From Polaromonas sp. JS666 (GTDB lineage Bacteria; Pseudomonadota; Gammaproteobacteria; Burkholderiales; Burkholderiaceae_C), in assembly GCF_000013865.1 (NCBI RefSeq), contig NC_007948.1:5075001-5139000 (forward strand): DNA of 64,000 nt, in the 5' to 3' direction. Below are positions 45,667 through 54,278 of this stretch, one piece after another; positions within the stretch are counted from its first letter, which is position 1, and every line of letters begins with the position of its first letter. The notes beneath the pieces were generated by a model that was not told the origin of the DNA, did not search any database, and worked only from the letters and a program-made list of their open reading frames with translations. The position numbers and the translations under genes are program-made.

Positions 45667-46872
45667 ATGGCCACGTTGGCCCATGGCGTGGCTGAGGTGC
45701 TGCGCCGCCACGGCGCCGCGTACTTGGCGCATCACACCCTGTCCACCCCGCAGGCCAAGGCCTGGCGGGCCATCGTGGCTTGCCGCACGGCGGCCTTGGG
45801 CGGCCAGCAGCTGGCCTGCGAGTCCTGCGGCCACAGCCACTGGCAATACCACTCCTGCCGCAACCGCCACTGCCCGCAGTGTGGCGCGCGCGCCAAGGAC
45901 GCCTGGCTGCAAGGCCGTCTTGCCGAGGTGCTGCCCGTGCCCTATGCGCACCTGGTCTTCACCTTGCCGCACAGCCTGAACAGTTTGTACGGCACGCATC
46001 CGCGCTGGGTGATCGACACCTTGTTCGCCTGCACCGCGCAGACCTTGTCGGAGTTCGCCGCCAGCCCCCGATGGATGGGAGCGGCCAAGGGAACACCGGC
46101 CTTCAGCCTGGTGCTGCACACCTGGACGCAGGACTTGCAGCGCCACATTCATGTGCACGCGGTGATGGCCTGCGGGGCGCTCGCGCGGGATGGGCAATGG
46201 CAGACACCGGCGCGCAAGCCGGACTTCCTGTTCCCGGTGCAGGCGCTGTCCAGGGTGTTTCGCGGTAAGTTCATGGCGGCGCTGGCGGCGGCACGCCGTG
46301 ATGGCAACATCGAGCGTGACCCCCAAGGGCAAGACGCAGCTTGGCGGGCACGGCACCGGGCGCTGTATCAGCATGACTGGGTGGTGTATGCCAAGACGCC
46401 CTTGGGTGGCCCGGCCCAGGTGCTGGAGTACCTGAGCCGCTACACGCACCGCACGGCCATCAGCAACGAGCGCATTCGCAGCGTTACCCCCGACGAGGTG
46501 GCATTCACGGTGCGTGCCGACGACAAAGGGGGCAAACGCCTGATGCGCCTGCCGGGTGCGGAGTTTGTGCGCCGCTTCCTGCTGCATGTGCTGCCCACGG
46601 GGATCAAGCGGATTCGGCACTACGGGGTGTTGGCTGCGGCGTGCAAGGGCGTCAAGCTGGATGCCGCACGCCTGGCGCTGCAGATGCCCGCCACCAACCC
46701 GCAAGCGGTCGAATCTGCGAAAGACTTCATGGCACGGGTGGCCAAGCTCGATGTGTTGCAGTGCCCGTGTTGCCAGCAGTCTTGCTTGCGGGTGGTGGCC
46801 CGGTTGCCCGCCTCGGGACGTTTGCCCGCACCGGGGCGGGCGCCGATGCCAGCCAGCCGGGGGCCGCCGTGA
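45667..46872 (+). CDS. IS91 family transposase of the second element
   Basis: 401 residues. Zinc region CESCGHSHWQYHSCRNRHCP, HUH motif RHIHVHAVMACGA near 160, tyrosine region YLSRYTHRTAISNERI near 255 and RIRHYGVLA. It starts 30 bp after the recombinase. The frame is open throughout. Divergent from the copy at 11964-13172. Confidence 0.92.
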   Translation: MATLAHGVAEVLRRHGAAYLAHHTLSTPQAKAWRAIVACRTAALGGQQLACESCGHSHWQYHSCRNRHCPQCGARAKDAWLQGRLAEVLPVPYAHLVFTLPHSLNSLYGTHPRWVIDTLFACTAQTLSEFAASPRWMGAAKGTPAFSLVLHTWTQDLQRHIHVHAVMACGALARDGQWQTPARKPDFLFPVQALSRVFRGKFMAALAAARRDGNIERDPQGQDAAWRARHRALYQHDWVVYAKTPLGGPAQVLEYLSRYTHRTAISNERIRSVTPDEVAFTVRADDKGGKRLMRLPGAEFVRRFLLHVLPTGIKRIRHYGVLAAACKGVKLDAARLALQMPATNPQAVESAKDFMARVAKLDVLQCPCCQQSCLRVVARLPASGRLPAPGRAPMPASRGPP

Positions 46873-47140
46873 TTGAGCGGAGCCGAAAAACCAGAGACGA
46901 ACACGGCACTTCAGGCCGTGTTGTGGCGATGCTTGCGCCCATCGCTCAAAACCCATTACGCCATGGACTCAAGCACCCCCCTGCCATCAGGGCGTCGTCA
47001 ACGCAAGATGCATTCGGGCAATAAATCACAGCGCACGGCAATCCAAAGCTCAGTCATAATTTGATCCGCTTGGCCGCCTGGAAATTACAAACCCCTATAG
47101 GCCATCAGATCAACATTCAACCGCCGCGCCGGGCGGTTCA
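46873..47140. other. Element end and remnant of the first cassette
   Basis: About 270 bp with no intact gene between the IS91 transposase and the first attC. It should contain the right end of the IS91-like element and the 3' part of a disrupted first cassette. A GC palindrome (CCGCCGCGCCGGGCGG) lies just before the attC at 47121-47136. Confidence 0.45.
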
Positions 47141-47224
47141 GTCCAACAAGGTTTATCTGCCGCGTATGAGTCCAGCGCTTCTTTCATGCATCGCCTCGCG
47201 GCAGATAAACGCTATTCGTTAAAG
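47141..47224 (+). repeat. attC site 1 (integron cassette recombination site)
   Basis: R'' GTCCAAC (RYYYAAC) at 47141 and R' GTTAAAG at 47218. Inner arms GTTTATCTGCCGCG and CGCGGCAGATAAAC form a long stem. 84 bp. The ATG of the next gene follows 7 bp after R', the usual cassette spacing. Confidence 0.8.
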
Positions 47225-47231
47225 CTCATTC

Positions 47232-47657
47232 ATGCGTCGCCGTCGACTTCTCGAACTAAGTGCGGTTGGGTCTGCTTGCATAGCGTCGCGGCGTGCCGCC
47301 GCGAGTTCAACGGGAGCGCCTATGACAAACCAGCGTGGTTCCGTCGGAGTCTGGATTGACAATCCTCCTCCGCCGGGAAGTCATGACCGAATTTCTACTC
47401 GCCTTGTTGGCGCAGAGTTGGTTGAGAGTAGCCTGACTAAGGGGCTTTACGGTCTCGCGCGACCGCTCGTGGCAAAACTTCCATCCGGTCTACTTGTCGA
47501 AGTAAGCTGCGAACGCATCGTGACTGGACATTTTCATGTTGGCATATCTCATAGCGGCAAGCTCCACTCGATGGGGAAGTACACCGGCCCCTTCGATGTA
47601 CGCATGTTCCCGGAGCGCCACTCCTCTTACGTCATAAGCATTGAATGGAAGGGGTGA
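47232..47657 (+). CDS. Cassette gene A: unknown protein
   Basis: 141 residues, unrecognised. The N-terminus (MRRRRLLELSAVGSACIASR) has an RR-type, possibly exported, character; an internal ATG at codon 31 is an alternative start. The C-terminal half (LPSGLLVEVSCERIVTGHFH, VGISHSGKLHSMGKYTGPFD) looks like a small beta-rich domain. It is bounded by attC sites on both sides, so it is a mobile gene cassette. No homologue is recalled. Confidence 0.7.
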   Translation: MRRRRLLELSAVGSACIASRRAAASSTGAPMTNQRGSVGVWIDNPPPPGSHDRISTRLVGAELVESSLTKGLYGLARPLVAKLPSGLLVEVSCERIVTGHFHVGISHSGKLHSMGKYTGPFDVRMFPERHSSYVISIEWKG

Positions 47658-47673
47658 GGAATGAGGAATGAGC

Positions 47674-47762
47674 TTTAACATGTCGGTCAACTCGGACGCC
47701 CAAGCGCGTCCGCGCGCTGCGCGCGCACCTGGCCTTGGGCGCCGGTTACCTTCACGTTAGCC
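47674..47762 (+). repeat. attC site 2
   Basis: R''-like CTTTAAC (47674), L'' region GTCAACTCGGACGCCC, L' region GGGCGCCGGTTAC, R' GTTAGCC (47756). 89 bp with an inner GC stem (GCGCGTCC...). Its sequence closely resembles attC 5, suggesting a common cassette pool. Confidence 0.88.
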
Positions 47763-47771
47763 CTCAGTGCC

Positions 47772-48479
47772 ATGGACCCACTTGGCGTGCTCGACGCTCC
47801 CATTCCTCCCACCTCGGTCGCATTAAATCTGTACGAGCGCGCCACGCGTTCATTGCTCCGCACCGTCCGCTTGGTTGTGGAAGACGTTGGGGCGTTCGAA
47901 AAGGCCGTGGGCATAGATTTGTCCGCACTGTCCTCGGGCGCCGTTTCTTATTTCTTGGATGACTCGGATGTAGATTGGTTAAATAGAACCTTTGATCTTG
48001 GAATCCAGCGCGAGGATTTCTACGTGGCGGTTGAGTCTGTTGATGACAACCACAACAGTCCCTATGAGATTCACACCAGGAGGGAGTTACGCCTCATGTT
48101 GGCAGGGACAAAGCCACTGTCCGTCTTTTCAGATGTATACCCTGCAGACCCGAATCCTTGGGTTTTCCCCGAAGACGTGTTCCTGCCCCACGTGCAAAGT
48201 GGTCGCATCATTCAGCGCGAGTACACGGAGATTCCCGAGCATCCTCTTCCTAGCCCGTATCGAGGCGTTAGAGTCTTGATCTATGCTCTTGCCGCAGAAG
48301 TGTGGCGCATTGACGCATACATATTGATGCGCAGCATCGCTTCAAAATCAGGGTGGCATGAGGGGTTCGAGCGTTTAGAGGGCGCGCTTCTCGGCTATCA
48401 GGAGTGGCAAACAGATGTGCATTTGCAGACACACGGGCGGTGGTGGGAGCGTGTCCCTCAGGTTCGCCGTGAGGGCTAA
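47772..48479 (+). CDS. Cassette gene B: unknown 235-residue protein
   Basis: Starts 9 bp after attC 2 R' and its TAA lies inside attC 3 R''. I recognise no family. It is acidic and aromatic-rich, without signal peptide or membrane segment: LSSGAVSYFLDDSDVDWLNR, FDLGIQREDFYVAVESVDDN, RGVRVLIYALAAEVWRIDAY. The frame is intact and coding-like, and seems a cytosolic globular protein. Confidence 0.75.
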   Translation: MDPLGVLDAPIPPTSVALNLYERATRSLLRTVRLVVEDVGAFEKAVGIDLSALSSGAVSYFLDDSDVDWLNRTFDLGIQREDFYVAVESVDDNHNSPYEIHTRRELRLMLAGTKPLSVFSDVYPADPNPWVFPEDVFLPHVQSGRIIQREYTEIPEHPLPSPYRGVRVLIYALAAEVWRIDAYILMRSIASKSGWHEGFERLEGALLGYQEWQTDVHLQTHGRWWERVPQVRREG

Positions 48480-48563
48480 CAGGTCAATCGACTCGGACGC
48501 ACAAGTGCGTCCGTGCACTGCGTGCACTCGCCCCGTGTGCGCCGGTCATCTCCAACGTTGGGC
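48474..48563 (+). repeat. attC site 3
   Basis: R'' GGCTAAC (48474), inner GTCAATCGACTCGGACGCAC and GTGTGCGCCGGTCATC, R' GTTGGGC (48557), a perfect GTTRRRY. 90 bp, with the stem GTGCGTCCGTGCAC...GTGCAC in the centre. Confidence 0.88.
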
Positions 48564-48617
48564 GTAATATGGCTGGCGGATTCATCTTGGCCGCGCCGTA
48601 CGCTTTTCCACCTCACC

Positions 48618-49106
48618 ATGGGGATCGTCATGATCTTACTGCGCTACATCGTAGTTTCTGCCTCCGTCATGCTCCTTGGGGCCACTTCCCTCCCATCACT
48701 CGCCGCCGATGGGCTAATCACAAGTCCGAGTGCGAATTCCGTTGACGCGACAATGGACAAATTTGAGGCCGCCGTAAAGAAGCGCGGTTTCATAGTCTTC
48801 GCGCGCCTCGACCATACGGCGGGGGCCGAATCCGTTGGTCTGAAGATGCCGCGCTCGACTGTCATCGTATTCGGCAATCCGCGCGCGGGTACCCCGGTCT
48901 TCATCAAGACCCCCACCGTCGCAATTGATCTTCCGCTTAAGGCGCTGGTGTGGGAAGACGCGAACGGGAAGGTATTCTTGAGTTACAACTCGGCCGAGTA
49001 TCTCTTCGGCACGATCTATGTGCGACACGGAGCGCCTCACGATAAGGAGGCGGTAGGAAATATCGAAGGCGCACTTAAAGCCATCTCTGACGAGGCGACA
49101 AAGTAA
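48618..49106 (+). CDS. Cassette gene C: exported DUF302 protein
   Basis: About 162 residues from ATG at 48618. Signal peptide (ILLRYIVVSASVMLLGATSL to SLA-ADG), then a DUF302 domain: MDKFEAAVKKRGFIVFARLD, TVIVFGNPRAGTPVF, VAIDLPLKALVWEDANGKVF. DUF302 proteins are of unknown biochemical role. Another possible ATG is at 48630. It is bounded by attC 3 and attC 4 and starts about 55 bp after R', farther than its neighbours. Confidence 0.85.
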   Translation: MGIVMILLRYIVVSASVMLLGATSLPSLAADGLITSPSANSVDATMDKFEAAVKKRGFIVFARLDHTAGAESVGLKMPRSTVIVFGNPRAGTPVFIKTPTVAIDLPLKALVWEDANGKVFLSYNSAEYLFGTIYVRHGAPHDKEAVGNIEGALKAISDEATK

Positions 49107-49206
49107 GTCCTCAACTCGCTGGCCCTGACTTGTGCGAGGACACCAGGAAAGATTTTGATTCAAGCTCTCGATCGCACGGGCAGACGGTGAGTGCGGTGAT
49201 CGAGTG

Positions 49207-49283
49207 GCCCAACCATCCGATTCAGCGGACCGCTTCGAAGCGGGCTTGCGCCCGTTTCTTCGCGGCCGCTGATCGGAGGCGTT
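49207..49283 (+). repeat. attC site 4, left part, interrupted by an IS
   Basis: R'' GCCCAAC (49207), perfect RYYYAAC. Stem CCGATTCAGCGG against CCGCTGATCGG with a single extrahelical T, the classic attC asymmetry. The site reaches GTT of R' at 49281-49283, where the IS begins. The rest of R' resumes as GTTAGGC at 50492-50498 after the IS. Confidence 0.85.
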
Positions 49284-50491
49284 GAGGCTGTAAAAAAACT
49301 CCTGGCACGACGTTTGCGATACATCCGGCCAAGGAGATCGCAACCATGGCTCGCTACAAACCCCAAGACCACAACAGCCTGCTGCTACCCGTGGTCTTGT
49401 CTGAGCAAATCATCCCCGGCAGCTTTGCCTTTGCGCTGAACTATCTGGTCGATCACGAACTCGACCTGAGCGCACTGGACGCCCAGTTCAAGAACGACGC
49501 AGTTGGTGCCAGCGCCTACGATCCCCGCGTCATGCTCAAGATCGTGCTGCTGGCCTACAGCCAAGGCCTCATCTCCAGCCGGGTGATTGAACAAGCGTGC
49601 CAGCGCAACGTCCAATTCATCGCCATCAGCGCAGGTAGCCAACCCAGCCATACCCACATCGCCAAATTCGTGGCCAACCTCAGCGCCCAGATCAAACCCC
49701 TGTTTAGCCAGGTTCTGATGACCTGTGATGCGCAAGGCCTGATTGGACGCGACATGTTTGCCATCGATGGCGTCAAACTCCCATCCAACGCCAGCAAAGA
49801 GCGCAGCGGCACCCATGAAGAATTGCACCATCGGGCCGATCGACTGGAGCAGGCAGCCGACAAGATCATGGCCCTGCACCAAGCCCAAGACAAGCGCGGC
49901 GCAGATGACACACTGGAGCCCAAGCGCCAAGCCCGCGCAGCATCCACACCACAGCAACTGGTTTGTACTACCAGACATACACAGCCAAAGCGGTGGATTG
50001 CAACGCCTGCAAACTCAGTGGCCAGTGCCTCAAGGGAGCGCTCAAACCCAATGATGGACGGGGCCGCCAAGTGACCCGCTTTGAGCCCAAACCCAAAGAC
50101 CCGATCAACCCCAGTGCCCGCATGCGCCGGGCCATCGATTCACCTCGGGGCAGGCAGCTCTACAGCCAGCGCATTGGCACGGTGGAGCCGGTGTTTGCCA
50201 ATATCCGGCACAACAAGCGACTGACCCGTTTGAATCACAGAGGGCGCGCCAAGGTCAACACCCAGTGGAACCTGTACTGCATGGTGCACAACATCGAGAA
50301 GTTGGCGAAGACGGACCTGGGACAGAGGAAGGACCGATAGGGCAGCGTCCACGCTCTGAACCTCCATCGGGGGCAGAAGGAGCTGAAATTGCGGCACACT
50401 GTGGGTATGAACTTCCAATTCACGACACTCGATCCGCGCAAGGCGCACCACCAGAATGGAGTGCATGGAAAACGAGTTTTTTTACAGCCTC
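49284..50491 (+). mobile_element. IS1182-family element, internally deleted, inserted in an attC core
   Basis: 1208 bp bounded by perfect 18-bp inverted repeats GAGGCTGTAAAAAAACTC (49284-49301) and its inverse (50474-50491). GTT flanks both sides (49281-49283 and 50492-50494), consistent with a 3-bp target duplication within the attC R' core GTTAGGC. The transposase gene inside is broken by a deletion. Confidence 0.9.
49346..50340 (+). pseudogene. IS1182 family transposase, deletion-frameshifted
   Basis: The N-terminal part MARYKPQDHNSLLLPVVLSE with first catalytic Asp (DMFAIDGVKLPSNASKE near 138) runs to about 49960. Then the frame shifts to a C-terminal part: YQTYTAKAVDCNACKLSGQC, RRAIDSPRGRQLYSQRIGTV and EPVFANIRHNKRLTRLNHRG. 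The central region, including the second catalytic Asp, is absent; the whole is about 330 codons against the more than 450 I expect for the family. It cannot be an active transposase, but the IRs could be moved in trans. Confidence 0.88.
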
Positions 50492-50498
50492 GTTAGGC
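50492..50498 (+). repeat. attC site 4, right R' core after the IS
   Basis: GTTAGGC, a consensus-like R' core directly after the IS inverted repeat and 8 bp before the ATG of the next cassette gene. Joining it to 49207-49280 restores a normal attC. Confidence 0.8.
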
Positions 50499-50506
50499 AG
50501 CAGACC

Positions 50507-50914
50507 ATGGTCATCACTCGTCGAGAAGTTGCAGCAACCGCAGGAGCATTTGCTATTGGTATCGTCGGTCCTTCTTACGCCTCAACGAAAGCAGCAACAA
50601 ACATGTACGGTCTGATCGGCAAGATGAAGATTGTCCCAGGGCAACGCGATGCACTAATTTCCATCCTGCTTGAGGGCCTCCGCGGCATGCCTGGGTGCCT
50701 TAGCTACATAGTTGCTCAAGATCCAACTGATCCGGACGCCATCTGGGTAACTGAAGCGTGGGATAGCAAGGAGAGCCACCGGGCCTCTCTGTCGCTGCCG
50801 TCAGTCCAACAGGCAATTTCGCGCGGCAGGCCGCTCATTGCCGGGTTCGGCGAGCGATTCGAGACCATGCCAATCGGGGGGCAAGGACTTGGAGCTGGCC
50901 ACAGTGCTGCCTAA
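50507..50914 (+). CDS. Cassette gene D: exported ABM-fold (quinol monooxygenase-like) protein
   Basis: 135 residues from ATG at 50507; the longer frame starts inside the IS and is an artefact. N-terminus MVITRREVAATAGAFAIGIV resembles a twin-arginine signal. Residues 45-130 match the ABM domain: GLIGKMKIVPGQRDALISIL, GCLSYIVAQDPTDPDAIWVT, EAWDSKESHRASL. The stop lies in attC 5 R''. Family members remove reactive quinols or act in antibiotic biosynthesis; substrate unknown. Confidence 0.85.
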   Translation: MVITRREVAATAGAFAIGIVGPSYASTKAATNMYGLIGKMKIVPGQRDALISILLEGLRGMPGCLSYIVAQDPTDPDAIWVTEAWDSKESHRASLSLPSVQQAISRGRPLIAGFGERFETMPIGGQGLGAGHSAA

Positions 50915-50998
50915 CTTGGCAGTCAACGCGGACGCCCAGTGGCGTCCGGCCGCTACGCGGCCCACCTTGAGTGGGCGCCGGTTACTTTTACGTTAGCC
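50909..50998 (+). repeat. attC site 5
   Basis: R'' GCCTAAC (50909), GTCAACGCGGACGCCC, GGGCGCCGGTTAC, R' GTTAGCC (50992). 90 bp, nearly the same conserved arms as attC 2. The next gene's ATG is at 51010. Confidence 0.88.
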
Positions 50999-51009
50999 GG
51001 CATAAACCC

Positions 51010-51489
51010 ATGCACCCCAAGCTCAGTTCCATCCTGCTCTCGATCTTCTTGCTACCGCCGGCAGTTGCCTATGCGCAGGTTCCACCTGTGGAAGCAACCA
51101 TGGAATCTGCAGAGTCTGTGGCTTTTGGCGAATGCTGGTGGCTTGGAGAAAATGCAACAACTCCAGTTTCCAACAGAACGGAGTTCGAACGAGAGTGCAG
51201 AGCATCTTTGATACCGAAGATAACGGAGCAACGGCAATCACTTACCGAAGTCGAGCAACAGATGGCCATCGAGTACAGGCAGTTGCTCGCCATGCTTCAG
51301 CAGCAAGGCCGTATCCGAACGAATTCGCTAGTACTAAGCCAACGTACTTGGGCCAAGTTTCGAGAATCTCACTGCACACTTGAAGTAGAGAGAGTCATGG
51401 GCAACTATCGGTCGCCGCATCGACTTGCGGCTTGCCTCGAAGCAGAAGCCAGAAAGCGGAGCGAGTATCTGAAAGGCTTTACCAAGTGA
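51010..51489 (+). CDS. Cassette gene E: secreted LprI-like protein
   Basis: 159 residues from ATG at 51010. Signal peptide (KLSSILLSIFLLPPAVAYA-QVP), then a helical domain with LVLSQRTWAKFRESHCTLEV and LAACLEAEARKRSEYL, the pattern of LprI-like (DUF1311, lysozyme-inhibitor-type) domains with paired cysteines. Secreted or periplasmic. It is the last cassette. After its stop only an R''-like GGCTAAC (51502-51508) remains of the following attC. Confidence 0.75.
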   Translation: MHPKLSSILLSIFLLPPAVAYAQVPPVEATMESAESVAFGECWWLGENATTPVSNRTEFERECRASLIPKITEQRQSLTEVEQQMAIEYRQLLAMLQQQGRIRTNSLVLSQRTWAKFRESHCTLEVERVMGNYRSPHRLAACLEAEARKRSEYLKGFTK

Positions 51490-51548
51490 GCGCGATGCCG
51501 GCTAACCCTTTACTGGGACTCCCCCACAACGGCAAGAAACTGACCCCG

Positions 51549-51561
51549 CCGCTTCTGGCCG
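51549..51561 (-). repeat. Dispersed CGGCCAGAAGCGG repeat (right flank of the integron)
   Basis: Minus-strand CGGCCAGAAGCGG, inverted with respect to the copy at 44036-44048. The surrounding TTGCAGTCGG...GGCAGCC context resembles the left copy, so the integron relic is bracketed by inverted repeats. Confidence 0.6.
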
Positions 51562-51656
51562 ACTGCGCGCTGAAGGCTGCCGGACCTCGCCGACTGCAAT
51601 CAGTTTTGAAACCCGCCATCAAATACCCCTGACTTACTGCCAGGTCAGATGGTTTC

Positions 51657-53585
51657 TCACAGCAGACTCTGCTGCTCTGGAGGTGGCATCTTCGGCTTGC
51701 CCTTCGCCGGTTTCAATGCCTCGCGGGCCCAGTCCAGCGCCTTCTGCCGGTCCCAGAATTCACGCATCTTGCTGACATACAGCCAGGCCTCGTACTTGCC
51801 GCCCACGGCGATGCCGTAAGCGCCATCGGGCTTGACGGGTTTGGGTGCTGCGTCCAGCAGCATCTTCACGGCTACAGGGTGGTCTTTCCCGGCCAGCCTG
51901 ATCATCTTCTGGGCTGCTGTGGTGTCCCCTGAGGCAAATGTTGCCAGCACGGCGTTGAGCGCCAGCGCGGGCTGCATGTCATCGGGGTACCGGTCGTTGA
52001 GGGCCAGCATGTCGGTCCAGCGCTCAAACCTGACATAGGCACACGACAAATCATCGCGAAGCCCGTGGTTGTCGTTGGAGTTGAGTTCAAACACCAGCCA
52101 ATGGGCCAGCTCCATGAAGCGTTGCCAATTGCCGGTATCGTTGCAGATGTAAGCCAGGTGGGCAATGGGCCGCAGCATGGGGCGATGGCTCAGCACGCCC
52201 CACGGGCATTCCACCGGACCACCGCCTTGGGATTCGAGCGTGAGCCGCAGCTGTTCGGCCGCCCGTTCGGCCATGGGCACCAGCAACCGTTGCTCGACGC
52301 CGGCCCAAGGGACCGTGTCCACGGCCATGACCAGATCGTCCAGCACGTCAAAGCTGAACCACAAGGCAGGATGCTTTTGCAGCAGGGCTAGCCACGCTGG
52401 CGCGTTGTCCCAGACTTCCTCCGCGTCGTTTTGCAAGGCGGTCAGACTTGGCTTGGCCTGAGGGAAGACTTTTCGCCAGCGCGTCTCCAGCTTGACCAAC
52501 TCAGCATCCGGGACGAATTCGGACGCCACGGCTTGGGCGGCACGGTGCTCGCTTTCTTCCATGAAAAAGTCAAACCGGTGTCGCACCGCAGGGGGCGGGG
52601 CTGCCAGGAACAGATCATGCAGCCGCTGCAGGTCTGCATTGGCCGATGTGGCAACGCCCATCATGCCGGCATGGGGGTCTTTGGCCATCTCGCGCAAACC
52701 ATCCACCAGGTCGGCCAGTTGCGGGTCGCGTTGCTTGGCCAGAAAGGCCGCCCACCATTGGGCGCGCGACTGGGCCTCGCTCACCCGCCCTTCGCTCAGC
52801 AGCGTGGTGACTTCCAGAAAACTCAGCGCCGGGTCATTGGGATTGAGTTCGCTGGCCTGCTTGAACGTGCGCCAGGCACCGGCGTGGTCACCGCGGTCGG
52901 CCAGCATGGTGGTGCGCCGCTGCAGCGCATCGCTTTTGAGGGGTCGGTCGCCACGCTGCAGGATGGTGTCAATCAACCGCTCGCGCTTGGTGCTGCGGCC
53001 CAGCTCCAGCCAGCTGTCCATCAGCAGGTTGAACAGCGGCGCCACCCTGACCGTCAAGGGCCCTGAGCCTGAGAAATAGGGCTCCAGCAGCGCGCTGGCG
53101 CGGGCCGCATCACCGCCATCGAGCCATTGGTAAGCGGTATCTGCCACTGCATCAATGCTGGCCTTGCTGGCAGCAACTTCGCCAAGACGTGACTTGGGGT
53201 AGGCATCCAGCACATAGCGCAGCAGGTTCAGATTGCCAAACAGCGGCGGCATCGACATGGCACCGCAGCAATGCTTGTATTTTTGCCCCGACCCGCATGC
53301 ACAGGGGTCATTGCGCGCCTGCTTGGGTTGACCCACCGGTTGCAAATCGTGGCCTGGCATGGGCAGCTCGGCAAACAGGTTGAGGGCCGCAAATCGCAGA
53401 AATCGATCGATTTCCGCAGGCTCTGGCGGTATCCGCTCCAGCAAGGCCGGCATCACCACCGGCACCGCCAACTTGAACCATTGCGTAAACGCGACCGGCG
53501 TCGGGTCTGATAGGGCTTGCCGACCCGCCAGGCTCAGCAGCGTTTCAATCTGGTGTTCAAAGTCAGGTGGGAGCGTTGTGTCCAT
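51657..53585 (-). CDS. SEC-C motif protein with TPR-like repeats
   Basis: About 642 residues from ATG at 53585, the first start preceding conserved sequence (MDTTLPPDFEHQIETLLSLA). A SEC-C zinc motif RNDPCACGSGQKYKHCCG lies near residue 90-107, followed by helical-repeat sequence (for example RTTMLADRGDHAGAWRTFKQ, ALSFLEVTTLLSEGRVSEAQ). SEC-C motifs bind zinc and mediate protein contacts. Large SEC-C/TPR proteins are conserved but uncharacterised. It is a single gene, convergent with the integron cassettes. Confidence 0.85.
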   Translation of the reverse strand: MDTTLPPDFEHQIETLLSLAGRQALSDPTPVAFTQWFKLAVPVVMPALLERIPPEPAEIDRFLRFAALNLFAELPMPGHDLQPVGQPKQARNDPCACGSGQKYKHCCGAMSMPPLFGNLNLLRYVLDAYPKSRLGEVAASKASIDAVADTAYQWLDGGDAARASALLEPYFSGSGPLTVRVAPLFNLLMDSWLELGRSTKRERLIDTILQRGDRPLKSDALQRRTTMLADRGDHAGAWRTFKQASELNPNDPALSFLEVTTLLSEGRVSEAQSRAQWWAAFLAKQRDPQLADLVDGLREMAKDPHAGMMGVATSANADLQRLHDLFLAAPPPAVRHRFDFFMEESEHRAAQAVASEFVPDAELVKLETRWRKVFPQAKPSLTALQNDAEEVWDNAPAWLALLQKHPALWFSFDVLDDLVMAVDTVPWAGVEQRLLVPMAERAAEQLRLTLESQGGGPVECPWGVLSHRPMLRPIAHLAYICNDTGNWQRFMELAHWLVFELNSNDNHGLRDDLSCAYVRFERWTDMLALNDRYPDDMQPALALNAVLATFASGDTTAAQKMIRLAGKDHPVAVKMLLDAAPKPVKPDGAYGIAVGGKYEAWLYVSKMREFWDRQKALDWAREALKPAKGKPKMPPPEQQSLL

Positions 53586-53643
53586 GTTCAGGCCCGTTTG
53601 CAATCCGGGAATCATATTGGGATTCCGCTGCATCACGGTCATT

Positions 53644-53753
53644 CAACCTGGAAACAGCAGTTGACCGCTCGCAAACTTCAAGAAAGCCGCATGCCCATTG
53701 ACTTTCCCCTCGTCGATGGCGTTTACCTTCCGGGTGACAGCGCTATGCGCCCA
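53644..53753 (+). repeat. Partial copy of the MITE-like repeat
   Basis: Starts with the terminal sequence AACCTGGAAACAGCAGTTG and matches the inverted 26512-26621 segment for about 110 bp (GCATGCCCATTGACTTT, CACCTTCCGGGTGACAGCGC-like), diverging after TATGCGCCC. The other terminal repeat is absent. Confidence 0.8.
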
Positions 53754-53844
53754 CTCCGGCAGTGGATTGACTTTCTCCTGAGCCCTGTCACGCTTGCAGA
53801 CCGCCACTGCGGCATGCGTCCCGGCGTCAAGACGAGAGCTCATC

Positions 53845-54060
53845 ATGAACCAGTCCTTACCATTCGCGGTCAATGCGTCCCGCTACGAGTTGCGCTTCAC
53901 CAGTCTGTTCAACCGGGGGCGCGGGTATGCCTTTCCCTGTGACGCCGACGGATCCGTGGAGATGGGCACCCTGAGTGACCATGGCCGCAGCAACTATCTG
54001 TATGCCCGGGTCGTCGTCGGAAACGAGCTGGCGATTCCCATCGTGGTCCACCTGGCCTGA
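53845..54060 (+). CDS. Small conserved hypothetical protein
   Basis: 71 residues from ATG at 53845: MNQSLPFAVNASRYELRFTS, LFNRGRGYAFPCDADGSVEM and a closing VVVGNELAIPIVVHLA. No signal peptide or membrane segment. It looks like a small conserved Burkholderiales protein of unknown function. It follows a MITE-like fragment that may lie in its promoter. Confidence 0.7.
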   Translation: MNQSLPFAVNASRYELRFTSLFNRGRGYAFPCDADGSVEMGTLSDHGRSNYLYARVVVGNELAIPIVVHLA

Positions 54061-54278
54061 GCCACCGCCCTTCGCGCGCACAAGGCAATTTATCCAGCCA
54101 TTCGGGCCGGCTGTTCAGTTTCCGCTTCAGCGTCGATTCGCCTTCGCTCAGGCGCACGCCTGAACTGAAAAATACCCGCTCTCGACCTGCAGCAGGCTAG
54201 CTGCTAATATTCCAAGGTGGCTCTGCTCCAGAGCGCCGGGCGGGCTGCCGCCGACCAACAGGCGCTGAAGGAATAGTC

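Larger units (their letters stand above)
44626..46872 (+). mobile_element. Second IS91-like element with recombinase and transposase
   Basis: Begins with ACTAAACCGCTGACGCGGT (44627-44645), shared with the element at 14.2 kb, then the tyrosine recombinase and IS91 transposase genes in the same order. The right end lies somewhere after 46872 and could not be fixed. It is inserted between the candidate attI core and the first attC, separating the integrase relic from the cassettes. Confidence 0.8.
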
